NCBI GenBank assembly: GCA_027490155.1
Contig: JAIXYP010000005.1
Span: forward strand, 62,001 to 126,000
DNA from: Cytophagaceae bacterium
GTDB lineage: Bacteria > Bacteroidota > Bacteroidia > Cytophagales > Flexibacteraceae
Length of the DNA stretch: 64,000 bases
Direction of reading: 5' to 3'
Below are positions 7,947-17,234 of the stretch, one piece after another. The position numbers were made by a program, and so were the translations under genes. Each line of letters begins with the position of its first letter. Position 1 is the first letter of the stretch. The notes under the pieces are model-generated. The model worked only from the letters and a program-made list of their open reading frames with translations. It was not told the DNA's origin and did no database searches.

Positions 7947-8660
7947 CTATCTTTTGTAAACGTGGCTCAAGAATTCTGCCCTGACAGCCTCTTCTGCAAA
8001 CTTGCCACTATAATGAGCTGTGATTGTGCTACTAGTACGATCCTCAACACCACGGCTGCTGACGCATAGGTGTTTGGCGTCAACGATTACGGCAACGTGT
8101 TCCGTATCTAGCATTTGTTTTAGTTCCTGAGCAATCTGTACTGTCAGACGCTCCTGTACTTGTGGACGTTTGGCATAATACTGAACAATGCGATTGATTT
8201 TACTCAGACCAATCACCTTACCAGTGCTGATGTAAGCCACATGGGCATTGCCGATGATTGGCACAAAATGGTGCTCGCAATTGCTGAACAAAGTGATATC
8301 CTTCTCGACCAGCATTTGGTCATAGTGGTATTTGTTGTCAAACAAGGCAGCTTTAGGCTTGTTTGCAGGGTTTAGACCACTGAAGATTTCTTGAACATAC
8401 ATCTTGGCCACACGCTGCGGAGTACCTTTAAGACTGTCGTCTGTCAGGTCTAGCCCCAAAGTGTCCATAATGTGCCTGAAGTGGTGTGCTATTGTGGCAA
8501 TCTTATCCTCGTCTGACATTTCAAATGCGTCGGCACGAAGGGGAGTTTCAACCAGACTTGTCGTCAGGTGATCATCCCCAATCTCTTCAAGGCTCAGTCC
8601 GCTGAGGTCTGATACTTCCTTAATGGACGGGATATTCAACAAAGTTCCGTTCGGTTTCAT
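7947..8660 (-). CDS. folE: GTP cyclohydrolase I
   Basis: 237 residues; converts GTP to 7,8-dihydroneopterin triphosphate, the entry step to tetrahydrofolate, queuosine and tetrahydrobiopterin. The catalytic core is complete: the zinc ligands lie in FSNCEHHFVPI (Cys and His near 126-129) and KHLCVSSRG (Cys near 197), and KGTPQRVAKMYVQEIFSGL and GLSKINRIV are standard. About 50 extra N-terminal residues (SGLSLEEIGDDHLTTSLVET...) are usual in Bacteroidota forms. The ATG at 8660 lies inside the preceding pyruvoyl-tetrahydropterin synthase gene, overlapping it by 41 bp, so the two genes are co-transcribed and probably coupled in translation. Confidence 0.95.
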   Translation of the reverse strand: MKPNGTLLNIPSIKEVSDLSGLSLEEIGDDHLTTSLVETPLRADAFEMSDEDKIATIAHHFRHIMDTLGLDLTDDSLKGTPQRVAKMYVQEIFSGLNPANKPKAALFDNKYHYDQMLVEKDITLFSNCEHHFVPIIGNAHVAYISTGKVIGLSKINRIVQYYAKRPQVQERLTVQIAQELKQMLDTEHVAVIVDAKHLCVSSRGVEDRTSSTITAHYSGKFAEEAVRAEFLSHVYKR

Positions 8661-9030
8661 AGAGTGTGATTTTCAGGTCCTTGTCCTGAGCGATATGTGG
8701 CCGCAAGCGTTCATAGATCACGTAGGCAATATGCTCGGCAGTAGGATTTAGCGACTTAAACTCCTCAACTTCAAGATTGAGGTTGTGGTGGTCAAATGGT
8801 TCGGTAACGTAGGTCTTGATCAGGTCGCTCAAGATCTTGGTGTCGATTACGTAGCCTGTTATTGGGTCAACTTCGCCTTTGACACATACCGTAAGGTCGT
8901 AATTGTGACCATGGTAGTGGGGGTTGTTGCACTTGCCAAACAAGCGCTGATTGGTCTCAGCATCGAGGTTTGGATTGTGCAGGCGATGAGCAGCGTTAAA
9001 ATGCTCCTTCCGGTAAACGGCTACTTTCAT
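8620..9030 (-). CDS. 6-pyruvoyl-tetrahydropterin synthase / 6-carboxytetrahydropterin synthase family protein
   Basis: 136 residues from the ATG at 9030 (MKVAVYRKEHF); an alternative start lies 15 bp upstream. The product uses dihydroneopterin triphosphate, the FolE product. Zinc ligands are seen as HFNAAH and HYHGHNY; the catalytic cysteine is in FGKCNNPHYHGHNY, the Asp-His pair in EPFDHHNLN, and the pterin-anchoring glutamate in YETERNF. LFGKCNNP...HGHNY and GEVDPITGYVID resemble eukaryotic PTPS more closely than E. coli QueD, so a pterin cofactor such as tetrahydrobiopterin is possible besides queuosine. No queC or queE is in the window. The gene overlaps folE downstream by 41 bp. Confidence 0.88.
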   Translation of the reverse strand: MKVAVYRKEHFNAAHRLHNPNLDAETNQRLFGKCNNPHYHGHNYDLTVCVKGEVDPITGYVIDTKILSDLIKTYVTEPFDHHNLNLEVEEFKSLNPTAEHIAYVIYERLRPHIAQDKDLKITLYETERNFVEYPVH

Positions 9031-9045
9031 AGTGGTTGGTTGCAA

Positions 9046-9586
9046 TTGTATCCACCGCCAAAGGCAATGGCACAGGCTTGGTTACTGGGACAATGTGGAG
9101 TGTTAGTCTTTAAAAACAGTACGGGATAGTGACAGCTTACGATCCAGTGAAGCTTGCTTGTTAGCCACACTGGTCAAATATTGGGCCAGTTGGCTAGTGA
9201 GCTTGCGTTCGCCGAATGGCTTTGCAGTTTGTCAAGAACCAATATTTGATTGCTAGACTAACTAGAACTATAACACCCCATTTGTCTGGATTGTTTAACC
9301 TTGTATGGTATATCATTAAACATTCGGCAAAAAGGTTTCCGTTACAGCTTCATTTTGTTGAAGGCTGCCATAACGTTAGTTTCAGGTTCGAGTCAATGTC
9401 CTGCCATTTTGGCTGCCAAGCTTAGTCTGCTCACCCGTTTTGGCATGATGGCAAAGGGTGCCGAGATCTGACCTTTTAGATTACCTAAAGCCAGAATGTA
9501 GGACTCTGCTATTGGGTATGCCACAATTCAGACAAAAATAACGACAATCCACATCAATTTCCGTATCGTTAATAGCTGTGCCTGCT
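9046..9586. other. 540-bp gap without a convincing gene
   Basis: Between the divergent pterin synthase and mdh genes. On the minus strand, one frame stays open from 9231 to a TAA at 9103 with a plausible protein-like composition (LTSQLAQYLTSVANKQ) but has no ATG; it may be a remnant of a lost gene. A tRNA-like GGTTCGAGTC at about 9385 has no matching arm. I see no structured RNA or repeat that I can name. Confidence 0.35.
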
Positions 9587-9594
9587 TATTTTTG
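9587..9594 (+). promoter_or_regulatory. Bacteroidota -7-like element upstream of mdh
   Basis: TATTTTTG matches TAnnTTTG. Transcription would start a few bases downstream, about 9600, which is exactly where the leader hairpin begins. No clear -33 TTG is present at the standard distance. Confidence 0.4.
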
Positions 9595-9600
9595 CCCGCC

Positions 9601-9655
9601 CTAGCATCTAGGCATCATTAGGCAGGTAAACGTTTGGTTGCTGCCTAAATGCTAG
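9601..9655 (+). promoter_or_regulatory. Two-stem hairpin in the mdh mRNA leader
   Basis: Outer arms CTAGCAT (9601-9607) and ATGCTAG (9649-9655) enclose inner arms TTAGGCAG (9618-9625) and CTGCCTAA (9641-9648), with a one-sided 10-base bulge and a 15-base loop. The inner and outer right arms are directly adjacent. It ends 44 bp before the mdh ATG. It has no T run, so stabilisation or control of the mRNA is more likely than termination. Confidence 0.5.
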
Positions 9656-9699
9656 CTCGACAAATCACCCTATTCTTATTTCATTCAACTAAAGATACC

Positions 9700-10638
9700 A
9701 TGAAAGTAACTGTTGTAGGCGCCGGAAACGTAGGTGCTACCTGTGCTGATGTACTAGCCTATAAGGAGATCGCTAACGAGATCGTCCTTGTCGATATCAA
9801 AGACGGAGTGGCCCAAGGCAAAGCCCTTGACATCTGGCAGAAAGCAGCCATCGACCTGTATGACACCCGCACCGTGGGTTCAACTAGCGACTACGAAAAA
9901 ACAGCAAACTCCGATATCGTTGTTATTACCAGCGGTGTGCCTCGTAAAGGCGACATGACCCGTGATGACTTGATTAGCATCAATGCTGGCATCGTGTCTG
10001 ACGTGACCGAAAAAGTCATCAAGCACTCACCAGATGCTATCATCATCGTGGTGTCCAACCCATTGGACGTCATGACATACGCTGCTCACCTCAAGAGCAA
10101 ATTGCCACGTACCCGTGTGATGGGTATGGCAGGCATCCTTGACACGGCGCGTTACCGTGCTTTCTTGGCCGAGGAGTTAAATGTATCACCTAAGGACATT
10201 CAGGCCATGCTTTTGGGTGGTCATGGTGATACCATGGTTCCACTTCCACGCTACACGACAGTCGGAGGCATCCCTGTTACCGAGCTGATTGACAAAGACA
10301 AACTAGATGCGATCGTCAACCGCACCATTAACGGCGGTGGCGAGCTTGTCAAACTGATGGGTACCTCTGCTTGGTACGCTCCAGGATCAGCAGCTGCTCA
10401 GATGGTTGAGGCAATCGTCCGTGATCAACGCCGTGTTTTCCCTGTATGCATCAAGCTAGAAGGTGAGTACGGTATCAACGACTGCTACCTAGGTGTGCCA
10501 GTTATCTTGGGCAAAAATGGTGTTGAGCGCATTATCGAGCTTCAACTCAATGACGATGAGAAAGCCTTACTCAAAGTCAGTGCTGAGCGTGTCTCTGCTG
10601 TGATGGCTGCCCTTGACAAAATCAATGAGGCCAAATAA
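9700..10638 (+). CDS. mdh: Malate dehydrogenase (NAD-dependent, LDH-like type)
   Basis: 312 residues from the ATG at 9700 (MKVTVVGAGNVG); a start at 9649 would add 17 residues that overlap the leader hairpin and precede the Rossmann fold. It interconverts malate and oxaloacetate in the TCA cycle. The dinucleotide-binding motif GAGNVGATCAD is at residues 7-17, the substrate arginines in GVPRKGDMTRDDLI near residue 81, the second substrate arginine in ILDTARYR near 150, and the catalytic histidine in GGHGDTMVPL near 174. The single arginine-rich loop RKGDMTR distinguishes malate from lactate enzymes. It is monocistronic with its own terminator. Confidence 0.96.
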   Translation: MKVTVVGAGNVGATCADVLAYKEIANEIVLVDIKDGVAQGKALDIWQKAAIDLYDTRTVGSTSDYEKTANSDIVVITSGVPRKGDMTRDDLISINAGIVSDVTEKVIKHSPDAIIIVVSNPLDVMTYAAHLKSKLPRTRVMGMAGILDTARYRAFLAEELNVSPKDIQAMLLGGHGDTMVPLPRYTTVGGIPVTELIDKDKLDAIVNRTINGGGELVKLMGTSAWYAPGSAAAQMVEAIVRDQRRVFPVCIKLEGEYGINDCYLGVPVILGKNGVERIIELQLNDDEKALLKVSAERVSAVMAALDKINEAK

Positions 10639-10674
10639 TCTGGCATAGCCGATCGTTCATTATACAGTATCATC

Positions 10675-10707
10675 AGGGGCACTGCTTGTTTGACAAGTGG
10701 TGCCCCT
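10675..10707 (+). terminator. Terminator of mdh
   Basis: A 15-bp stem AGGGGCACTGCTTGT / ACAAGTGGTGCCCCT, containing one G-U pair and one mismatch, with a 3-base loop, 37 bp after the mdh stop and followed by TAGTTTTG. Confidence 0.75.
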
Positions 10708-10798
10708 TAGTTTTGCGTCGCTTGCCGCCAAACCTTTGACCAACTTCGACCAAAAAATAACTGCTTTAGTTTCTTTACTACGGTTTAGCCGTAGCCGA

Positions 10799-13700
10799 AT
10801 GCGGTTGCCTGTACATGCGCGAGGCATTTTGTTACTGATCTGTTTGTTGAACTTCGGCCTCGTCGGACTTCCTGCTTTTGCCCAGCCCCTTGCCCCATTC
10901 CTGAAGGCACTTCAAAATGGGGATAGTGCCAAGGCTGCAAGTTTGGTTCAGAGGGTGTGGGCCAAGTCCTATAATAAGGATAGTCTCAAGGAACCGGCAT
11001 TATTCTATGACAAGTGGCTGTTACAGCAAGCAATATGGGGTACCAAGGTCGGATATCCTGTTTGGGATAGTCAAGCAGAAGAAAAGGCTATTGAAGCTAT
11101 CGATAGGTCCCTCAGTTTTTGGCCTAGACTAAGCCAGAAACAGAGAGCACAATACCGCAAATGGCGATCTGACTCAACCTATTTGGTCGAGCGCAAAGGC
11201 ATAGTGGACCATGAGTATGTGGCTGCCATGCTAGGTGCTAAATATATTGGGCTTCATCAAGTAGAGTATTACCTCGATCAACGGCCAAATACAAAGTTTA
11301 AGCAACAATTGCTTGAGGCAAGGGATAGTCTTGCATTTTTGGATCTACGTAATTCTGGCTTCAGCGGTTACCTCAGGGAATACGAATCCTATCTGACTAA
11401 ATACCCAAGTTCAAAGTGGACCCAATCAGTACAGAGGCTGGCCCAGAAAAGTATAGCTATGGACCTCCTTAAAGCACAATATGGAGGCATTATAGATGAA
11501 GCACTTGGTGAAAGTGCAGGATCGATCGAGGCGAAACGAATCCCAAAAATCATCCGAGATAAGCTTCCAGAATCACTCTTAGATTCACTTAGGTTGCGAA
11601 GGATTCAGCTATGCTTCCCCTTTAATTATCGGAATTTAGTTTCACTAGTATATTATACTAGGGAGGGTAGAGCCCTAATTGCTCGAAATACTTTCTTGGC
11701 CATTTGGGCATACGAAGCAATGGCTAATGCTCAATATGGGGAAGGGCTCATGGTGCCCAACGAGAACTTTGGTAGAAACGCAATCCTCGATCATAGGAAT
11801 GATGAAATATACCGTACCTGCCTCCCCATCCCGACAGGTCCGAACAAATGGCAATGGCAGCATGTCAAGGGGCAATACCTCCCAACATTTGACTCTGTCC
11901 CACCCCAAGCCCTTTTACAAAAATGGCCTGGCCTTATTGCCGGATATAGGTCTGGCAAACTCCATTACCGCTTCACGGTGGGGGACACTAGCCTTCATGC
12001 CATTGACTCCTTAACCTATGTTGGACTTGGGTGGTACCAACTTTGGACTAGTGGCAAGTCAAGGCTTAAGTGGGTTGGCGACTACTACCATATTGAGGGT
12101 GATGTCACCAAGGCAAAACTCCTGAGCAATCAGGTAATGCTAGTCAGGTATAGCAATCAGACAAGCAGAATTTTTTCGGTCCTAGGGCTTGAGCTTTCTG
12201 ACTATCTCAAGATCGATGATGCGGAAATACTAAACCCTGAAGGCAAAGGTGATGATGAAATATTGGTCCTAGCCAATCGTTCTAAGTTCCGACCAGTCAT
12301 TCTCAGTGATACCTATGATCCTGTGTTATGGTGGCGAAGCAGTGAGGATGCTCCTATTTTTATCTTTGATGACGTCAGGCTAATCACCAATGAGATCGAC
12401 CGTCGAAGCAACTTTTTGGTCACCAAGGGCGAGGAACAAGGTGTCAGGGCAGGGAATGGGTACACCATCCCACTAGGACGTTATAGGATCACCCAAGGAA
12501 AAAAGGGCTGGTTTTTGACCTCTAATATTGAGACCGAATACCGTATCCTATGGTTTGAAAAAAAGCAGTTTGTTGCTGATAAAATGTTGCCCACGACACT
12601 TGCTATTGCCTTTCGCAAAAATGGCAAATGGGGGCTGCTAAATCATGATGCACGCGTGCTTCAGTCCCCAGTCTATGACACGGTTCAAGTGCTAGGTAGC
12701 TCTGTATTTTTGCTTACGCAGGGGCGCAGCAAGGTCTTATCTTTTGGTCAAGACGGTTTGATGGATGTAAGTCGTTTTCTCAAAGTGGAGCCCCTATTTT
12801 CGCTCAAACCATTGCCTAAGCGCAACCAATATGCGCCAGACCCAGCTCCATTTCTGGTCAAGACGGATTCAACAGGGACCAAACGGATTTACAATATCAA
12901 GAATAGATTGATGTGGGCAGAACCTGTGTTATCGGTTGATCGGCCAACAGATGACTTGCTGATTATCAGAAAGCAAGTTATCCGATATGATACCACCTTT
13001 CCCACGCCTGCTAAGAACCGAAAGTCCAAAGGAAAACGGAAAAAGCCTGCGCTGATTCCTTTGATCACACAAAGCATAGACGAAAAAGTAGGTCTCGTAG
13101 ATACTGCTGGTAAGGTGATTTTACCCTTCGTGTATGATGGTATTACCCTCTCGGATCTGGCGTATCAGGATGGAGATTTGACCCTCAACCTTTTGGCCAA
13201 CCAGCGTTTTGGCCTTGCTAGCCTTTGGCATAGGCCTGCAGAACAGGGTCGTAGAGTTGTCGAAATCAAAAGCCTAATTGAGCCGACTTCAGATCGGTCA
13301 TTTAGGTGGCTTTCGCTTGGCGGGAAACAGCAGTTTTCTGGTTTCGGGACTGAGCGGAACGGACTTTTGGGCGTGCTCAATAATGTAGGTCAAGAAACCA
13401 TACCAAACGAGTTTGCAGAAATCGTGCCCGTAACGAATGATACCTGGATGGTCAAAAGGGCAGATAGTCCTTTCTGGACTGTCTATCGGTTTCAATCTCA
13501 GGAAACACCTAGCCTAAATCTGCTGCAACCGCTTCGTAAGATAAAGTCTGTTGCCCAACTGGGCCTTAACGAACCTGAGTTCGCACCCTATGCCCTTTCG
13601 GTGGCCACCTCAGAGGACAGCATACTGGTTTGGGTGCAATTCTCAGGATTTGATGCCGATCAGTATAAACTAAAGGCTACTAACTACAGATTGTTAAAGC

Positions 13701-13849
13701 ATGGACGGCTAGATTATCTTGTCTTATGGGATGGTCAAGTCAGTCAACGCAAGGTCTATGTCATGATCCTAGATTATTTGCGTCTTAATCAAGTGCCAGT
13801 CTCCATCTCAGAAGCAATGCTGAATCGACTGTTGCAGGAGGAAGATTGA
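10799..13849 (+). CDS. Large exported WG-repeat protein
   Basis: 1016 residues from the ATG at 10799, which gives a clean signal peptide (GILLLICLLNFGLVGLPAFAQ). An upstream in-frame start at 10697 would overlap the mdh terminator. The first 250 residues look helical and TPR-like (ALQNGDSAKAASLVQRV, YLREYESYLTKYPSSKW). The second half contains WG-type repeats, in which a glycine-rich turn introduces a beta hairpin: NGKWGLLNHDARVLQSPVYD near residue 607, KVGLVDTAGKVILPFVYDGI near 763 and RNGLLGVLNNVGQETIPNEF near 853. A basic stretch (KNRKSKGKRKKPA) sits near residue 740. WG-repeat proteins are common in Bacteroidota, but their role is unknown. The gene is followed by an RND pump on the same strand after 137 bp, without an evident functional link. 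Confidence 0.8.
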   Translation: MRLPVHARGILLLICLLNFGLVGLPAFAQPLAPFLKALQNGDSAKAASLVQRVWAKSYNKDSLKEPALFYDKWLLQQAIWGTKVGYPVWDSQAEEKAIEAIDRSLSFWPRLSQKQRAQYRKWRSDSTYLVERKGIVDHEYVAAMLGAKYIGLHQVEYYLDQRPNTKFKQQLLEARDSLAFLDLRNSGFSGYLREYESYLTKYPSSKWTQSVQRLAQKSIAMDLLKAQYGGIIDEALGESAGSIEAKRIPKIIRDKLPESLLDSLRLRRIQLCFPFNYRNLVSLVYYTREGRALIARNTFLAIWAYEAMANAQYGEGLMVPNENFGRNAILDHRNDEIYRTCLPIPTGPNKWQWQHVKGQYLPTFDSVPPQALLQKWPGLIAGYRSGKLHYRFTVGDTSLHAIDSLTYVGLGWYQLWTSGKSRLKWVGDYYHIEGDVTKAKLLSNQVMLVRYSNQTSRIFSVLGLELSDYLKIDDAEILNPEGKGDDEILVLANRSKFRPVILSDTYDPVLWWRSSEDAPIFIFDDVRLITNEIDRRSNFLVTKGEEQGVRAGNGYTIPLGRYRITQGKKGWFLTSNIETEYRILWFEKKQFVADKMLPTTLAIAFRKNGKWGLLNHDARVLQSPVYDTVQVLGSSVFLLTQGRSKVLSFGQDGLMDVSRFLKVEPLFSLKPLPKRNQYAPDPAPFLVKTDSTGTKRIYNIKNRLMWAEPVLSVDRPTDDLLIIRKQVIRYDTTFPTPAKNRKSKGKRKKPALIPLITQSIDEKVGLVDTAGKVILPFVYDGITLSDLAYQDGDLTLNLLANQRFGLASLWHRPAEQGRRVVEIKSLIEPTSDRSFRWLSLGGKQQFSGFGTERNGLLGVLNNVGQETIPNEFAEIVPVTNDTWMVKRADSPFWTVYRFQSQETPSLNLLQPLRKIKSVAQLGLNEPEFAPYALSVATSEDSILVWVQFSGFDADQYKLKATNYRLLKHGRLDYLVLWDGQVSQRKVYVMILDYLRLNQVPVSISEAMLNRLLQEED

Positions 13850-13986
13850 CCTAGTCGGATAGCCAATGGAAGGTGGCTTGACCCTAGGGTAGATATGGTC
13901 CTGATAAGCAACATCCTGCCTATATTTGAGGTTGAAGTATAGGGCATGCTGATTAGTAGTCAGTTTTGTCGACTTCATCTACCACT

Positions 13987-16900
13987 ATGGCAAGTTTATC
14001 GCAAATCAGTATCCAGCGGCCCGTTTTGGCCTTGGTGATGAGTCTGGTGATTATTCTTTTTGGCGGCATTGGGTACCGATACCTTGGCGTACGTGAATAC
14101 CCCAGTGTGGACTCTCCCATCGTTACCGTCTCGACCAACTATACTGGTGCCAATGCTGAGGTTATAGGCACTCAGATCACCGAGGTGCTTGAGGAAAGTA
14201 TCAATGGCATTGCAGGGATCAAGTCCTTGAACTCTGTAAGCCGCGATGGCCGCAGTACCATCACAGTGGAGTTTGACCTTAGTATTGACCTAGAGACGGC
14301 CGCCAACGACGTGCGGGAAAGGGTAAGTAGGGCGGTGGGCCAGCTGCCTAAAGACATCGACCCTCCCATAGTCCAGAAAGCAGACGCTGATGCCAACCCG
14401 ATCATCTACCTCGGTGTGCGGTCCAGCAGCAAAAACCTGCTTGAAACCACTGACTATGCAACTCGTGTCATTAAGGAGCGGCTCCAGACCATTCCTGGTG
14501 TAGCCTCTGTAGTGATCTGGGGAGAAAAAAAGTATAGCATGCGCCTCTGGCTTGATCCCAAAAAGCTGGCGGCATTCGCTCTAACACCACTTGATATCCT
14601 CAATGCCCTTAACCGGGAAAATGTGGAGTTACCATCAGGTCGGGTTGAAGGCAAATCAACCGAGCTATCCGTCCGAACCATGGGTAGGATGGTAACACCT
14701 ACTGAGTTCAACAACCTGATCATCCGCCAAGACGGTGACCAAGTCGTCAAGTTGCAGGATGTGGGCTACGCCAACCTTGGGGCCGAAAACGAAAGAGCCT
14801 TGCTGACTGACAATGGGGTACCAATGGTGGCAGTGGTCTTGATCCCACAGCCAGGTACCAACCAGATCGAGATCGTCGATGAATTCTACAATAGGCTTAA
14901 AAGCATCGAGAAGAACCTGCCAAAGGACTATGAGCTGGTCCTAGGGTTTGATCAGACTACCTTTATTCGCTCCTCACTCAACGAGGTTGCCGAGACCATT
15001 ATCATCTCCTTTTTGTTGGTTGTGGTCGTGATATTCGTGTTTCTGAGGGATCTCCGCACAACATTTATTCCTGTGGTAGCCATCCCAATTAGCCTGATTG
15101 GTACCTTCTTCCTGATGTATATTTTTGGGTTCAGCATCAATGTTCTGACCTTGCTCGGGATTGTGTTGGCCATCGGCTTGGTAGTCGATGATGCCATAGT
15201 GGTCCTCGAAAATATTTACGCCAAGATAGAGGAGGGCCAGCCACCAGCCCAAGCTGCCCGAGAAGGTAGCAACGAAATCTATTTTGCAGTTATCAGCACG
15301 ACGGTGGTATTGGCTGCTGTGTTTCTGCCCTTGATCTTTTTGCAGGGGATCTCTGGCCGGCTGTTCAAGGAGTTTGGCATTGTGGTGGCGGGTTCGGTAA
15401 TGATCTCAGCGTTTGTGTCATTGACGCTAACCCCAATGCTCAGTAGCCGATTGTTACGGGCACGTCACGTCCAGCCGTGGTTTTACAGGGTTACGGAGCC
15501 AGCATTTGTATGGCTAACCACTGGTTATCAGAATACCCTCAAGTCCTTTATGGCCCGACCTTGGCAGGCTATCGTTTTGATGTTAGCCTCCTTTGGGGGG
15601 ATATATTGGCTTGGTGGTAATATCCCCTCTGAGTTGGCACCAACTGAAGACCGCAATAGCATGCGTGTCGTTATTAGCGGGCCAGAAGGCTCTACTTTTG
15701 ACTACATGAAGGCCTATGTCACTGAAATGGCAGCGATGGTCAACACCAACGTGCCGGACTCCGTCAAGAAATCTGTTATTGCGATCACAGCACCCAATTT
15801 TGGGGCTAGCAGCAGTGTCAATAGTGGCTTCGTAAGGGTAATGCTCACCGAGGCCAACACACGCAAACTATCTCAACAACAATTAGTAGATTCGATAACG
15901 CCTAAACTGTTGCGCTACACTGGTGCCAAGGCCTTTATCGCCACTGAGCCAACCATTGCTGTGAACAACGGTATTGGGGCCCTTCCAGTCCAGATGATCT
16001 TACAGGCGCCAACGCTAGACTCACTCAAGGCGGTTTTACCCAAGTTCTTGAAGGATGCCCAAGCTAACCCTGCTTTCAGTTTTGTGGATGTCAACCTCAA
16101 GTTTAACAAACCAGAGCTGCGCATCCGCATCGATCGAGATAAAGCTCGCAACCTTGGTGTCGCCGTTCAGGATGTGGCCCAGACCTTGCAACTCTGCCTG
16201 AGTGAACAGCGGTTTGGCTATTTCATCATGCAGGGCAAACAATACCAAGTTATTGGCCAATTAGAGCGGGAAAATCGCTCTACTCCATTAGACCTAGCCT
16301 CTGTTTATGTCCGCAATCAGGCTGGTAAGCTCATCCAGCTAGATAATTTGGTAAACTTTGACGAGACCAGCACGCCACCCCAGATCTACCGTTACAACCG
16401 TTTTGTGTCAGCCACCGTATCTGCACAGCTAGCCAAAGGTACTAGTCTAGGCCAAGGTATGGAGGCGATGACTGCTGTTGCAAAGGCCAACCTGCCCGAA
16501 AGTTTTAGCACCGAGTGGAGTGGTCAAGCCCGGGATTTTAAGGATAGTAGTAGTAGCTTATTGTTTACCTTTCTGCTCGCCATCTTGCTGATTTACCTCG
16601 TGATGGCTGCCCAATTCGAGAGCTTTTTGTCGCCCTTCATCGTGATGTTTACGGTGCCTTTGGCCTTGCTAGGTGCGCTTGGGGCCCTATGGTATTACCA
16701 CCAGACCTTCAATATCTTTAGCCAGATTGGCATCATTATGCTGATTGGCTTGGTGACCAAAAACGGAATTCTGATTGTGGAGTTTGCTAACCAGCAGATG
16801 CAACACATTAGCAGTGCCAAGGAGGCAGTAGCAGCTGCGGCCTTGGCTCGTTTCCGCCCTATCCTGATGACTAGCCTTTGTACTATCCTTGGCATTGCCC

Positions 16901-17097
16901 CGATTGCTTTGGCACTTGGTGCTGGGGCAGAAAGTCGGGTAAGTATGGGTATAGGGGTGATTGGTGGCATGACCATCTCGACCATCTTGAGTCTCTACGT
17001 TGTGCCTGCCTTATTCGCATTTATGGTACGGGATCGGTCAATTAACCAAGAAGCCGACTTATTGGCACCCAAAGCCGAACCACACCTTCAGGCCTAA
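13987..17097 (+). CDS. RND-family multidrug efflux pump, AcrB/HAE1 type
   Basis: 1036 residues from the ATG at 13987 (MASLSQISIQRPVLALVMS). It is the inner-membrane component that exchanges protons for drugs or other substrates. Helix 1 is followed by the porter motif REYPSVDSPIVTVSTNY; helix 4 has the proton-relay aspartates in GLVVDDAIVVLENIYA (near 400-410) and helix 10 the lysine in GLVTKNGILIVEFANQQ. Two large periplasmic loops and about twelve helices fit the HAE1 group, not heavy-metal pumps. A TolC gene follows, but no membrane fusion protein (AcrA) gene lies next to it, which is unusual; an adaptor must be encoded elsewhere. Confidence 0.95.
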   Translation: MASLSQISIQRPVLALVMSLVIILFGGIGYRYLGVREYPSVDSPIVTVSTNYTGANAEVIGTQITEVLEESINGIAGIKSLNSVSRDGRSTITVEFDLSIDLETAANDVRERVSRAVGQLPKDIDPPIVQKADADANPIIYLGVRSSSKNLLETTDYATRVIKERLQTIPGVASVVIWGEKKYSMRLWLDPKKLAAFALTPLDILNALNRENVELPSGRVEGKSTELSVRTMGRMVTPTEFNNLIIRQDGDQVVKLQDVGYANLGAENERALLTDNGVPMVAVVLIPQPGTNQIEIVDEFYNRLKSIEKNLPKDYELVLGFDQTTFIRSSLNEVAETIIISFLLVVVVIFVFLRDLRTTFIPVVAIPISLIGTFFLMYIFGFSINVLTLLGIVLAIGLVVDDAIVVLENIYAKIEEGQPPAQAAREGSNEIYFAVISTTVVLAAVFLPLIFLQGISGRLFKEFGIVVAGSVMISAFVSLTLTPMLSSRLLRARHVQPWFYRVTEPAFVWLTTGYQNTLKSFMARPWQAIVLMLASFGGIYWLGGNIPSELAPTEDRNSMRVVISGPEGSTFDYMKAYVTEMAAMVNTNVPDSVKKSVIAITAPNFGASSSVNSGFVRVMLTEANTRKLSQQQLVDSITPKLLRYTGAKAFIATEPTIAVNNGIGALPVQMILQAPTLDSLKAVLPKFLKDAQANPAFSFVDVNLKFNKPELRIRIDRDKARNLGVAVQDVAQTLQLCLSEQRFGYFIMQGKQYQVIGQLERENRSTPLDLASVYVRNQAGKLIQLDNLVNFDETSTPPQIYRYNRFVSATVSAQLAKGTSLGQGMEAMTAVAKANLPESFSTEWSGQARDFKDSSSSLLFTFLLAILLIYLVMAAQFESFLSPFIVMFTVPLALLGALGALWYYHQTFNIFSQIGIIMLIGLVTKNGILIVEFANQQMQHISSAKEAVAAAALARFRPILMTSLCTILGIAPIALALGAGAESRVSMGIGVIGGMTISTILSLYVVPALFAFMVRDRSINQEADLLAPKAEPHLQA

Positions 17098-17234
17098 TTT
17101 TGGACGATCTTTGCCGTCAATAGCCTGTTTATTTGACCTAGGACTACATGCTTATAACTTGGTTCCTATGGTATGACAAACCACTAAAAATGAGACGATT
17201 AAGTTTGAAGTTTAGATCACCAATTGTCACACAG

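Noticed and set aside
9361-9425. tRNA-like T-arm sequence GGTTCGAGTC
   Set aside because: The flanking bases do not pair into a T-stem, and there is no anticodon arm or acceptor stem at the expected distances.
9216-9425. Plus-strand 69-codon ORF in the long gap
   Set aside because: Composition is not protein-like, there is no signal or motif, and the start is poor.
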